A stretch of DNA of 64,000 nucleotides. Origin: Mariniflexile litorale (GTDB taxonomy: Bacteria > Bacteroidota > Bacteroidia > Flavobacteriales > Flavobacteriaceae). The stretch lies in assembly GCF_031128465.2 (NCBI RefSeq), contig NZ_CP155618.1, positions 877,501 through 941,500 on the forward strand, written 5' to 3'. The notes under the pieces were generated by a model. It saw nothing but the letters and a program-made list of their open reading frames with translations. It ran no database searches and was not told the origin of the DNA. The translations under genes were made by a program, and so were the position numbers. Shown here in pieces: positions 35,195-43,608 of this stretch. How positions within the stretch are numbered: position 1 is the first letter of the stretch; each line of letters starts with the position of its first letter.

Positions 35195-36207
35195 TGCAAA
35201 TACAACAAAACATATCTCTTAAACCTTTTAATACCTTTGGTATTGATGTAATGGCTCATCATTTTATTTCGGTTTCCACTATGGAAGAATTAAAACAAAT
35301 TCTATCTTTAAAGGAATACCCAAACAAACTTATTTTAGGTGGAGGTAGTAATATGCTACTTACAAAAGATTTTGAAGGACTTGTTATTCACGTCAATCTA
35401 AAAGGGATTGAAATAATTTCTGAACAAACAGATTTTGTACTTGTAAAAGCAAATGCAGGTGAAAATTGGCACGAGTTTGTACTTTGGTGTATTAATAATG
35501 ATTTTGGTGGTATTGAAAATTTATCATTAATTCCAGGTAATGTTGGCACCACACCTATACAAAACATTGGTGCGTATGGTGTTGAAGTTAAAGATACTTT
35601 TGTATGTTGTGACGCTATTTCTATAGAAAATTTACACACAGAAACTTTCAATAAACAAGACTGTCATTTCGATTATAGAAATTCTATTTTCAAAAATGAA
35701 GCAAAAGGTAAGTATATAGTCACTAGTGTGACGTTCAAACTTACTAAGCAAAACCATAAACTTCATATAAATTACGGTACCATTACATCTCAATTAGAGG
35801 TAATGAAAATTACAGAACCTACCATTCAAGATATTTCAAAGGCTGTAATTTTTATTCGTGAAAGCAAATTACCAAACCCTAAAATTATAGGCAATAGCGG
35901 CAGTTTCTTTAAAAACCCAGTTATTTCGAAAACAGATTATAATAAGCTGCTTAAAAATTTTGAAGATATGCCTAGCTATTCAGTTTCAGACAATGAAGTT
36001 AAAGTCCCAGCAGGTTGGCTTATTGAAAAAGCAGGTTTTAAAGGCAAACGTTTTGGAGATTATGGTGTTCATAAAAATCAAGCTTTGGTGTTAGTAAATT
36101 ATGGTAATGCCAAGGGTGTTGATATTTATAATCTTTCCCTTTTAATACAAGAAACCATTAAACGCCTTTTTGGTATTTATATAGAAGCCGAAGTAAATAT
36201 CTTATAA
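35194..36207 (+). CDS. murB: UDP-N-acetylenolpyruvoylglucosamine reductase
   Basis: This FAD enzyme reduces UDP-GlcNAc-enolpyruvate to UDP-MurNAc in peptidoglycan synthesis. The 337 residues begin at GTG 35194 (QIQQNISLKPFNTFGIDV). The FAD-binding type 4 domain contains LILGGGSNMLLT and GIENLSLIPGNVGTTPIQNI. The MurB C-terminal domain has GNSGSFFKNPV (catalytic Ser), VPAGWLIEKAGFKG and the terminal EAEVNIL. The length and order match the type I (E. coli-like) enzyme. An 8-bp inverted repeat follows the stop by one base. Confidence 0.97.
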   Translation: MQIQQNISLKPFNTFGIDVMAHHFISVSTMEELKQILSLKEYPNKLILGGGSNMLLTKDFEGLVIHVNLKGIEIISEQTDFVLVKANAGENWHEFVLWCINNDFGGIENLSLIPGNVGTTPIQNIGAYGVEVKDTFVCCDAISIENLHTETFNKQDCHFDYRNSIFKNEAKGKYIVTSVTFKLTKQNHKLHINYGTITSQLEVMKITEPTIQDISKAVIFIRESKLPNPKIIGNSGSFFKNPVISKTDYNKLLKNFEDMPSYSVSDNEVKVPAGWLIEKAGFKGKRFGDYGVHKNQALVLVNYGNAKGVDIYNLSLLIQETIKRLFGIYIEAEVNIL

Positions 36208-36233
36208 TACCAAAGAAATTTCTAACTTTGGTA
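36208..36233 (+). promoter_or_regulatory. Inverted repeat overlapping a -7 box before the ECF sigma gene
   Basis: TACCAAAG (36208-36215) and CTTTGGTA (36226-36233) are perfect inverted repeats 10 bases apart. The right arm contains the TAACTTTG -7 box (36223-36230). It could be an operator or a weak terminator of murB; no -33 TTG is seen. Confidence 0.45.
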
Positions 36234-36275
36234 ATAATTTTAAATTCAAGTTTTCACTTTTAAACCCTATTAATC

Positions 36276-36806
36276 TTGATTTCATCTATAGAAAAAGAAA
36301 TAGTTAGCTTATTGGAACGTGGCGACAAAAAAGCCATTACCATACTGTATGAAAACTATGCCGATGCCTTATATGGTGTTATAAAAAAAATAATAATAGA
36401 CGATGATACGGCTCAAGATGTACTTCAAGAGAGTTTTGTAAAAATATGGCGTTACTCAAAAAAATACGATTCTAGCAAAGCAAAACTATTTACTTGGCTT
36501 TATAGAATTGCTTATAATACCGCTATAGATAAGGTTAGGTCTCAAAAAAACAAAGATAGTAAGGAAGTCCAGATAGATAAATCTAGCGTATATAAAATAT
36601 CAGCGGACGAATTAAATCAGGATGTTATGGATATGCAAAAACACCTGAGTACTTTGGACGAGAAATATCAAATAGTAATAAATGCACTCTTTTTTGAGGG
36701 CATGACCCAACAAGAAGCTAGCGATGAACTCAATATTCCGCTAGGTACTATAAAATCGAGATTAAAAATTGGATTGCGTGAATTAAAAAAAATTTATAAT
36801 CCTTAA
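36276..36806 (+). CDS. ECF RNA polymerase sigma factor with adjacent anti-sigma
   Basis: This 176-residue sigma starts at TTG 36276. Region 2 (about 20-88) contains ILYENYADALYGVIKKIIID, DVLQESFVKIWRYSKK and LFTWLYRIAYNTAIDKVRSQ. Region 4 (about 120-172) contains LDEKYQIVINALFFEGMTQQ and LNIPLGTIKSRLKIGLRELK. It stands 11 bases before an RskA-like anti-sigma gene, the typical layout of SigK/RskA-type stress systems. It is separate in type from the FecI-like sigma at 21914. The stimulus is unknown. Confidence 0.93.
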   Translation: MISSIEKEIVSLLERGDKKAITILYENYADALYGVIKKIIIDDDTAQDVLQESFVKIWRYSKKYDSSKAKLFTWLYRIAYNTAIDKVRSQKNKDSKEVQIDKSSVYKISADELNQDVMDMQKHLSTLDEKYQIVINALFFEGMTQQEASDELNIPLGTIKSRLKIGLRELKKIYNP

Positions 36807-36817
36807 TTAAAACAGTC

Positions 36818-37606
36818 ATGAATGCGAAAATAACTACTTTTTTAAATTCTGGCCTACTAGAAAAATATCTATTAGGTGATACTACTTCTGTGGAAACAGA
36901 AATGGTTGAATCTTTTATTTCAAAATATCCAGAAGTACAGAATACTTACAATACATTACAATATAATCTAGAAATAGTTTCTAAAAGTAATGCTATTGAA
37001 GCCCCAACAAGCATCTTAAATAAGATTTTAGATGATCTTGATGAAGCACCTGTTGTAAAAATGAATCCTACAACAAGACAAAAATTATGGTACAAATTTA
37101 GTGTAGCTGCTAGTGTAGCTGCTTTAATATTTGCAGGAAACTCTTATTTCTTACACTTAAAGAATCAAAAACTAGCCGAAGAAAACCAAGTGGTAGTTGA
37201 TGAAATTTTTGATTTACGAAGTGATATTGATGCCAACAATAAAAAGTTAGACGCCATTATGAACCAATTTATGGAGCTTAATGATCCTAATACTTATAAA
37301 TACATTATGCAAGGCAATAGTCGGGCAAAAAACTTAAAAACTGTTGCCTATATAAATTCTAAAGAAAAAACATCGATGATAGATGTTGTTTCTTTGCCAC
37401 AATTACCAAAAGAACAATGCTACCAAATTTGGGCAGAGTTGCAAGGTAAAATGGTAAGTTTAGGCATTTTAACAGATGCTGACAGACAATTAAGAGCCAT
37501 TCCTTATACCGAAAACGCCTTAGGATTAAACATTACTATAGAACCAAAAGGCGGTAATACCACTGCATCTCTAGATAATATGGTAGCTGAAATTGATTTG
37601 CAATAG
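36818..37606 (+). CDS. RskA-like membrane anti-sigma factor
   Basis: This 262-residue single-pass protein is the probable anti-sigma for the gene before it. The N-terminal part (LLEKYLLGDTTSVETEMVES) is the short sigma-binding segment without the zinc-binding HxxxCxxC. One membrane helix is at about 91-109 (FSVAASVAALIFAGNSYFL). A coiled coil (about 112-150) is followed by the extracytoplasmic RskA domain (YQIWAELQGKMVSLGILTD, GLNITIEPKGGNTTASLD). Release by regulated proteolysis is known for the family; proteases for it are not identified here. Confidence 0.9.
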   Translation: MNAKITTFLNSGLLEKYLLGDTTSVETEMVESFISKYPEVQNTYNTLQYNLEIVSKSNAIEAPTSILNKILDDLDEAPVVKMNPTTRQKLWYKFSVAASVAALIFAGNSYFLHLKNQKLAEENQVVVDEIFDLRSDIDANNKKLDAIMNQFMELNDPNTYKYIMQGNSRAKNLKTVAYINSKEKTSMIDVVSLPQLPKEQCYQIWAELQGKMVSLGILTDADRQLRAIPYTENALGLNITIEPKGGNTTASLDNMVAEIDLQ

Positions 37607-37628
37607 ATTAATAACAAAATAATACCTC

Positions 37629-37668
37629 AAAAAAATCCTCATTTGTCATTTTCAAATGAGGATTTTTT
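37629..37668. terminator. Bidirectional terminator between anti-sigma gene and aqpZ
   Basis: A 16-bp perfect stem (AAAAATCCTCATTTG core / CAAATGAGGATTTTT) with loop TCATTTT, flanked by A and T runs, serves both converging genes. Confidence 0.93.
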
Positions 37669-37693
37669 AGTGCCTAAAATTAATTTAGATCTA

Positions 37694-38377
37694 TTATTTG
37701 TCAAATAAATTTTTATGAATTAAACCCGCCACAATGGCACCAGCAATTGGAGCAACCCAAAACAGCCATAGCTGAGCGGTAAATTCGCCTCCTGCAAATA
37801 ATGCCTGACTTGTAGAACGCGCAGGATTAACTGAAGTATTTGTTATGGGAATACTAATTAAGTGTATTAAAGTTAAAGCTAAACCAATAGCAATGGGTGC
37901 AAAACCTTTTGCTGCTCTTTCGTTCGTACTACCTAAAATTACTAATAAGAAAAAAGCTGTTAATATAAATTCAGCTACTAATGCAGACGTCATAGAATAA
38001 CCACCTGGTGATAAATTGTCATAACCATTAGCTGCAAAACCACCAATGTCCACAAAATCTGACTTTCCAGATACAATTAAATACAAGGCTCCAGCTGCTG
38101 CTATAGCACCAATTAGTTGAGAAATAATATAGCCTAATAAATCTTTAGCTTCAAACTTGCCTCCTGCCCACAACCCTAAAGATACCGCGGGATTAAAATG
38201 ACCACCAGAAATATGCCCTACTGCATACGCCATAGTTAATACGGTTAAACCGAAGGCTAAAGCTACGCCAGCAAAACCAATTCCTAATTCAGGAAATCCT
38301 GCTGCAAAAATGGCACTTCCACAGCCTCCAAAAACCAGCCAAAAGGTTCCAAAAAATTCTGCAAATAATTTTTTCAT
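37694..38377 (-). CDS. aqpZ: Aquaporin Z-type water channel
   Basis: This six-helix inner-membrane channel has 227 residues. The two NPA boxes are at 62-64 ([11 protein letters not shown]) and 184-186 (TSVNPARS). The residues around the selectivity filter are those of water-specific aquaporins: His172 in [10 protein letters not shown] and Arg187 after the second NPA, so glycerol transport is not expected. The N-terminus ([20 protein letters not shown]) is AqpZ-like. The gene is convergent with the anti-sigma gene. Confidence 0.96.
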   Translation of the reverse strand: MKKLFAEFFGTFWLVFGGCGSAIFAAGFPELGIGFAGVALAFGLTVLTMAYAVGHISGGHFNPAVSLGLWAGGKFEAKDLLGYIISQLIGAIAAAGALYLIVSGKSDFVDIGGFAANGYDNLSPGGYSMTSALVAEFILTAFFLLVILGSTNERAAKGFAPIAIGLALTLIHLISIPITNTSVNPARSTSQALFAGGEFTAQLWLFWVAPIAGAIVAGLIHKNLFDK

Positions 38378-38502
38378 AAGTTAATAGTTTAAATATTAGA
38401 TGTTTAAATGTACGAATTCATTTTAATTTTAAGAGACATAAATAAGAAATTAATTACATAAGTATCTTTTTAAACACATTATCAATTTATACTTAAAAGC
38501 AT

Positions 38503-38510
38503 TATCTTTG
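38503..38510 (+). promoter_or_regulatory. Candidate -7 box (TATCTTTG) for the small membrane protein operon
   Basis: An exact TAnnTTTG match 16 bases before the ATG of the 67-residue protein gene. No TTG is found at the expected upstream spacing. Confidence 0.4.
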
Positions 38511-38526
38511 CATAAAATAAAAAAAA

Positions 38527-38730
38527 ATGAAACTTCTTTTAATAACAATCGTTTTATTAGGATTGGGAATTGCAGGAATTGCCATAAAAATTTGGGCTAA
38601 AAAAGACGGTAAATTTGCAGGCACTTGCGCTAGCCAAAACCCCATGCTTAACAAAAATGGTGAAAGCTGCGGCTTTTGCGGGAAAACGCCTGACCAATTT
38701 AATGATTGTAACGAACCTCAACACTCTTAA
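38527..38730 (+). CDS. Small membrane-anchored Cys-rich protein
   Basis: This 67-residue protein has one N-terminal hydrophobic helix (residues 2-21, LLLITIVLLGLGIAGIAIKI) and a short soluble tail with four cysteines (GTCASQN, ESCGFCGKTP, NDC). CGFCG is a possible redox or metal site. I recall similar short proteins in many Flavobacteriaceae, annotated only as membrane or secreted. It is the first gene of a tight run with the glycosyltransferase (6-base gap) and the third ECF sigma. Confidence 0.75.
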   Translation: MKLLLITIVLLGLGIAGIAIKIWAKKDGKFAGTCASQNPMLNKNGESCGFCGKTPDQFNDCNEPQHS

Positions 38731-38736
38731 TTTTTT

Positions 38737-39849
38737 ATGAGTTTACTTGATTTTGTTTATTATAGTTTTATTACTGTAGTTTTTATTCAAGTTATTTATT
38801 ATGTTTTTTTGTTCTCTAAGTTTGCATTCATAAAACAGAAAAAAGAACGAACAAAAAAAATCCCTGTATCCATAATTATTTGTGCCAAAAACGAAGCTCA
38901 AAACCTTAAGAAATTTTTGCCTTCAATTATTTCTCAAAGTTATCCCGATTTTGAAATTGTTTTAATTAACGATGCTTCTACTGATGACACACTCGATGTT
39001 ATAGAAGCTTTTGCTGCAGAAAACAACAACATTAAAATTGTAGATGTTAAAAATATTGAAGCCTTTTGGGGAAATAAAAAATATGCTTTAACTCTAGGCA
39101 TTAAAGCTTCAAAAAATGATCACCTTTTATTTACCGATGCCGATTGTAAACCTGTTTCAAAATATTGGATACACAACATGAGTTCTCATTTTAATGATGA
39201 ACAAACCATTGTTTTAGGATATGGAGCTTATTCAAAAATTGAAAAATCATTTTTAAACAAACTTATTCGTTTTGAAACTTTAGTCACAGCGGTTCAATAT
39301 TTTTCATATGCCAAAGTAGGCATTCCGTACATGGGAGTAGGACGAAATTTAGCTTATACAAAAAAAGATTTTTTTAAGGCCAATGGTTTTATTAATCACC
39401 TAAAAGTACGTTCTGGTGATGATGACTTATTTATAAACCAAGTGGCAACAAAAAACAATACAGCCATCTGTTTTTCTAAAAATAGCTTTACCCAATCTAT
39501 ACCAAAAACAAGCTTTAAAGACTGGATCAAACAAAAAAGACGACATATTTCAACAGCCAAATACTATAAATTAAAACACAAAATTTTATTAGTATTATTT
39601 TATAGCACTCAATTACTGTTTTGGTTTTTGGCTCCCATACTTATTATAGCTACCTATAAATGGCCTATTGTTGTTATCTTAGTTTTAATAAGACTCATAT
39701 TACAATACACTATTTTTGGTTTATCATCAAAAAAATTAGGAGAACAGGATCTGATTATAATGCTTCCCTTTTTAGAAGTTTTTTTAATTATAACACAATT
39801 AACTATCTTTATAAATAATCTTATCTCAAAACCCAATTATTGGAAGTAA
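38737..39849 (+). CDS. Family 2 glycosyltransferase, membrane-bound
   Basis: This 370-residue GT-A enzyme has an N-terminal membrane helix (about 5-27) and two or three C-terminal helices (about 288-362). The catalytic domain shows PVSIIICAKNEAQNLKKFLP (about 42-61), VLINDASTDDTLDVIEAF with the sugar-nucleotide Asp, LLFTDADCKPVS (DxD-like metal site) and the acceptor-side GDDDLFINQVA. The QKRRH motif, in which Q-x-x-R-W or R-R-H follows, is typical of processive or transmembrane GT2. Sugar and acceptor are unknown. Confidence 0.9.
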   Translation: MSLLDFVYYSFITVVFIQVIYYVFLFSKFAFIKQKKERTKKIPVSIIICAKNEAQNLKKFLPSIISQSYPDFEIVLINDASTDDTLDVIEAFAAENNNIKIVDVKNIEAFWGNKKYALTLGIKASKNDHLLFTDADCKPVSKYWIHNMSSHFNDEQTIVLGYGAYSKIEKSFLNKLIRFETLVTAVQYFSYAKVGIPYMGVGRNLAYTKKDFFKANGFINHLKVRSGDDDLFINQVATKNNTAICFSKNSFTQSIPKTSFKDWIKQKRRHISTAKYYKLKHKILLVLFYSTQLLFWFLAPILIIATYKWPIVVILVLIRLILQYTIFGLSSKKLGEQDLIIMLPFLEVFLIITQLTIFINNLISKPNYWK

Positions 39850-40385
39850 ATGAAGCTATTAAACGTGCCAAGGAAAACGACCAAAAAGCATTTAATTTTT
39901 TGTTAGATACCTTCTGGGACGATGTATACGGTTTTCAATTAAAGCGAGTTCAAAATGAAAATGATGCTGAAGACATAACCATTCAAACATTTTCTAAAGC
40001 CTTTGATAAAATTGAAACTTTCGACAGTAATTACAAATTTAAAACCTGGCTAATAACCATTTCGAAAAATATTCACATAGATTTATTACGGAAGAAGAAA
40101 AACTCTATTTCTCAAATTATTTCTAATGATGACAAATCTATTTATCAAATTTTAGATGAATCACCATCTCCCGAAGACGAACTTATTACCAAACAACACT
40201 TAGCCAAATTACTTCGCGATATTAAAAACCTAAAACCGCATTATCAAGAAATTATAAATTTACGCTACTTTCAAGAGTTAAGTTATAAAGAAATTTCAAT
40301 TCAGCTTAAAGAACCTATCAATAATGTGAAAGTTAAGTTATTACGTGCTAAAAAATTACTATCCGAAATTATTCAGGAAAAATAA
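39840..40385 (+). CDS. ECF RNA polymerase sigma factor, no adjacent anti-sigma
   Basis: This 181-residue sigma starts at TTG 39840, ten bases inside the end of the glycosyltransferase gene. Region 2 (FNFLLDTFWDDVYGFQLKRV, DAEDITIQTFSKAFDKIETF, FKTWLITISKNIHIDLLRKK) and region 4 (LKPHYQEIINLRYFQELSYK, KEPINNVKVKLLRAKKLLSE) are complete. The gene downstream encodes an Nramp-like carrier, not an anti-sigma factor. This sigma is therefore regulated differently from the two others in the window, or its antagonist lies elsewhere. Confidence 0.92.
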   Translation: MEVNEAIKRAKENDQKAFNFLLDTFWDDVYGFQLKRVQNENDAEDITIQTFSKAFDKIETFDSNYKFKTWLITISKNIHIDLLRKKKNSISQIISNDDKSIYQILDESPSPEDELITKQHLAKLLRDIKNLKPHYQEIINLRYFQELSYKEISIQLKEPINNVKVKLLRAKKLLSEIIQEK

Positions 40386-41630
40386 ATGATTACTAAACTT
40401 AGAAACCTTGGTCCTGGTTTATTATTTGCTGGTGCAGCTATTGGCGTTTCTCACTTAGTACAATCTACACGCGCTGGTGCCGATTTTGGCTTAGGTTTTT
40501 TATGGGCATTACTTTTAGTAAACTTATGTAAATATCCGTTTTTTCAATTTGGACCGCGTTATGCAACCGCTACAGGTGAAAGCTTATTAGATGGGTACAA
40601 TAAGTTAGGTAAAGGGATTTTATCCACCTATTATATTCTTAATTTAGCCACCATGTTTACCATACAAACGGCAGTAACCATTGTAACTGCAGGTTTAGCA
40701 GCAAGCTTGTTCGGTGATTTTAAATCTTTTAGTATAGGAGCTAAAACAATAAACAGCACGGAAATTTGGACTATCATCATAATAGCCATCTGTTTAATCA
40801 TTTTAACTTTAGGAAAGTATAGACTTTTAGACAGGTTAATGAAAATCATCATTATTACTTTAACTATTAGTACCCTTTTAGCCGTATGTGTGGCTCTATT
40901 AAATAGGACTGAACCTGTAACTTTAAAACAAATACTCCCAAATAACAGTTTAGAAATAGGTTTTCTAATAGCATTTATGGGTTGGATGCCTGCTCCGTTA
41001 GATGTTTCGGTATGGCAATCACTTTGGGCTATAGAAAAAAATAATGAAACTAAACTATATTCACCTAAATCAGCTTTATTTGATTTTAATATTGGTTATT
41101 TAAGCACTATAATTATAGGCATTGGTTTTCTTCTTTTAGGTACTTTAGTCATGTTTCATAGCGGCGAAACATTTAGCACTTCGGCTAGTGTATTTTCTGG
41201 GCAATTAATAAATATGTACACTAAAAATCTTGGCAATTGGGCATATATTATAATTGGTATCGCAGCATTTACAACCATGTTTAGTACTACGTTAACAACC
41301 TTAGATGCGTCGCCAAGAGCCATGGCAAAAACAACTGGCTTATTATTTAAAAGGTCTTCAAAATTTAATTACACTTTTTGGATTGCTTTATTATCCATTG
41401 GAACGGTATTCATCTTTCTATTTTTAGCATCCGAAATGGGTTTGCTTATTAAGATAGCTACCATTTTATCCTTTATTACGGCTCCGTTTTATGCCATTAT
41501 AAATTATATCCTTATTTCAAGTAAACACACTCCAAAAGAATGGCATCCCTCAAAAAAGTTACACCTATTAAGCTTATTAGGCATTGCTTTTTTAGTAGGA
41601 TTTAGTGTGTGGTATCTCATCTCTTTATAA
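40386..41630 (+). CDS. Nramp-like transporter lacking the canonical metal-binding motifs
   Basis: This 414-residue carrier with about eleven membrane helices starts directly after the sigma stop. Overall it fits Nramp: GPGLLFAGAAIG...AGADFG in helix 1, and helix 6 in FLIAFMGWMPAPLD. But the helix 1 motif DPGN reads GVSH (20-23) and the helix 6 metal residues (usually A-x-x-MPH) read WMPA (200-203). The Mn2+/Fe2+ ligands Asp, Asn and Met-His are thus mostly gone, and a different substrate is likely. Only the Met and Pro of helix 6 persist. Coupling with the sigma upstream is suggested by the zero-base gap. Confidence 0.85.
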   Translation: MITKLRNLGPGLLFAGAAIGVSHLVQSTRAGADFGLGFLWALLLVNLCKYPFFQFGPRYATATGESLLDGYNKLGKGILSTYYILNLATMFTIQTAVTIVTAGLAASLFGDFKSFSIGAKTINSTEIWTIIIIAICLIILTLGKYRLLDRLMKIIIITLTISTLLAVCVALLNRTEPVTLKQILPNNSLEIGFLIAFMGWMPAPLDVSVWQSLWAIEKNNETKLYSPKSALFDFNIGYLSTIIIGIGFLLLGTLVMFHSGETFSTSASVFSGQLINMYTKNLGNWAYIIIGIAAFTTMFSTTLTTLDASPRAMAKTTGLLFKRSSKFNYTFWIALLSIGTVFIFLFLASEMGLLIKIATILSFITAPFYAIINYILISSKHTPKEWHPSKKLHLLSLLGIAFLVGFSVWYLISL

Positions 41631-41653
41631 GATACTTTTAAAAGAATACTTCG

Positions 41654-41661
41654 TATCTTTG
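41654..41661 (+). promoter_or_regulatory. Candidate -7 box (TATCTTTG) for lipA-gap
   Basis: An exact TAnnTTTG match 19 bases before the lipA ATG, with no -33 TTG at the usual spacing. Confidence 0.45.
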
Positions 41662-41680
41662 TGCTTTATTTTTTAAAGAC

Positions 41681-42562
41681 ATGGATTCAGAAACCGTTTC
41701 AAATATTTTACCAGAAGAACGTCAAGCTAAACCCAAATGGTTGCGTGTAAAACTTCCAACAGGAAAAAAGTACACTGAACTTAGAGGATTGGTTGATAAA
41801 TACAAACTTAATACTATTTGTACTTCTGGAAGTTGCCCAAATATGGGTGAATGTTGGGGAGAAGGCACCGCCACCTTTATGATTTTAGGGAATGTATGTA
41901 CCCGTTCTTGTGGGTTTTGTGGTGTAAAAACTGGCAGACCAGAAACTGTAGATTGGGATGAACCCGAAAAAGTAGCCCGTTCTATAAAAATCATGAATAT
42001 TAAACACGCTGTTTTAACCAGTGTGGATAGAGACGATTTAAAGGATATGGGAAGTATTATGTGGGAGGAAACAGTAAAAGCTGTTAGAAGAATGAACCCT
42101 GAGACCACTTTAGAAACTCTTATTCCAGACTTCCAAGGTATTGAACAACATATTAATAGAATTATTGATGTAGCTCCAGAGGTAGTATCTCACAATATTG
42201 AAACTGTTAGACGTTTAACGCGTGAAGTACGCATTCAAGCACAATACGACAGAAGCATGGGTGTTTTAAAATATTTAAAACAACAAGGACAACGACGTAC
42301 CAAATCGGGCATTATGCTTGGTTTGGGTGAAACCCGTGAAGAAGTAATTCAAACGCTTCTTGATTTAAAAGATAACGATGTAGATGTTGTAACTATTGGT
42401 CAATACCTACAACCAAGTAAAAAACACTTACCCGTTAAGCAATTTATAAATCCTGACCAGTTTAAAGAATATGAAGAAATTGGTTTAGAATTAGGCTTTC
42501 GCCATGTAGAAAGTAGTGCCTTAGTACGTTCTTCATACAAAGCTCAAAAACACATCAATTAG
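41681..42562 (+). CDS. lipA: Lipoyl synthase
   Basis: This radical-SAM enzyme inserts two sulfurs into the octanoyl group of lipoyl domains (pyruvate and 2-oxoglutarate dehydrogenases, glycine cleavage). At 293 residues it is normal. The auxiliary cluster cysteines are Cys47, Cys52 and Cys58 ([12 protein letters not shown]), the radical-SAM cluster CTRSCGFC (73-80), and the terminal SSALVRSSY has the conserved serine. The spacing of three bases to gap suggests one operon. Confidence 0.97.
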   Translation: MDSETVSNILPEERQAKPKWLRVKLPTGKKYTELRGLVDKYKLNTICTSGSCPNMGECWGEGTATFMILGNVCTRSCGFCGVKTGRPETVDWDEPEKVARSIKIMNIKHAVLTSVDRDDLKDMGSIMWEETVKAVRRMNPETTLETLIPDFQGIEQHINRIIDVAPEVVSHNIETVRRLTREVRIQAQYDRSMGVLKYLKQQGQRRTKSGIMLGLGETREEVIQTLLDLKDNDVDVVTIGQYLQPSKKHLPVKQFINPDQFKEYEEIGLELGFRHVESSALVRSSYKAQKHIN

Positions 42563-42564
42563 TT

Positions 42565-43563
42565 ATGATTAATATAGCTATCAATGGATTTGGTAGAATA
42601 GGTAGACGTGTATTTAGACTGCTACAAGATTACAAAGACATTCAGGTTGTTGCTATAAATGATTTAGCCGATGCTAAAACTTTAAGCCACCTACTCAAGT
42701 ATGATAGTGTTCATGGCGGTTTCAACGGCGTTGTTTCGCATGACACTATCAACATATTTGTTAATGATAAAAAGGTGACACTTTTAAATCACAAACATCC
42801 AAAAGATATTAATTGGAAACCTTTTGAAATTGATTTTGTAATTGAAGCTACTGGTAAGTTTAAAACTAAATCCGATTTACAAAACCATATAACTAATGGC
42901 GCAAATTGTGTTATTTTAAGTGTACCTCCACTTGAAGACGATATAAAAACCATTGTAATGGGCGTAAACGACGATAGTGTTGATGGTACAGAAACCATTA
43001 TTTCCAACGCCTCGTGTACTACTAACAATGCTGCTCCGATGATTGATGTTATTAATAGACTTTGTGGTATAAACCAAGCATACATTACAACGGTTCACTC
43101 CTACACCACAGACCAAAGTTTACATGACCAACCTCATAGAGATTTACGTAGATCGCGTGCTGCAAGTCAGTCAATAGTCCCTACGACTACTGGAGCAGCA
43201 AAAGCGTTAACCAAAATTTTTCCTGAACTTTCTAATGTTATAGGCGGATGTGGGATTAGAGTTCCTGTTATAAATGGTTCTTTAACCGATATCACTTTTA
43301 ATGTAAAAAAAAATGTATCTATAGAAACCATAAATAATGCGTTTAAAGAAGCTGCTACCAATCAATATAAAGGTATTATAGAATATACTGAAGATCCTAT
43401 CGTTTCTATTGACATAGTGGGCAATACGCATTCTTGTATTTTCGATTCGGATATGACATCGGTTATAGGAACTATGGTTAAAATAATTGGTTGGTACGAT
43501 AACGAAACTGGCTATTCCAAAAGAATAATCGATTTAGTGTGTAATTTATCGAAGAAAAAGTAG
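42565..43563 (+). CDS. gap: Glyceraldehyde-3-phosphate dehydrogenase, type I
   Basis: This NAD(P)-dependent enzyme oxidises glyceraldehyde 3-phosphate to 1,3-bisphosphoglycerate. The 332 residues contain the Rossmann loop NGFGRIGRRVFRL (about 7-19), the catalytic SNASCTTNNAAP with Cys151, the HSYTTDQSLHD region and DNETGYSKRIIDL at the end. Asp33 follows the second strand (AINDLAD), which favours NAD+ as cofactor. It follows lipA by two bases, and a TATATTTG box at 43583-43590 starts the next unit. Confidence 0.95.
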   Translation: MINIAINGFGRIGRRVFRLLQDYKDIQVVAINDLADAKTLSHLLKYDSVHGGFNGVVSHDTINIFVNDKKVTLLNHKHPKDINWKPFEIDFVIEATGKFKTKSDLQNHITNGANCVILSVPPLEDDIKTIVMGVNDDSVDGTETIISNASCTTNNAAPMIDVINRLCGINQAYITTVHSYTTDQSLHDQPHRDLRRSRAASQSIVPTTTGAAKALTKIFPELSNVIGGCGIRVPVINGSLTDITFNVKKNVSIETINNAFKEAATNQYKGIIEYTEDPIVSIDIVGNTHSCIFDSDMTSVIGTMVKIIGWYDNETGYSKRIIDLVCNLSKKK

Positions 43564-43582
43564 GTTTTGTCGATAAAATAAT

Positions 43583-43590
43583 TATATTTG
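43583..43590 (+). promoter_or_regulatory. Candidate -7 box (TATATTTG) for the hybrid kinase
   Basis: Matches TAnnTTTG 18 bases before the kinase ATG. A TTG at 43567-43569 is only 13 bases upstream, shorter than the usual spacing. Confidence 0.4.
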
Positions 43591-43608
43591 CTTGTAATAT
43601 TTATTTAA

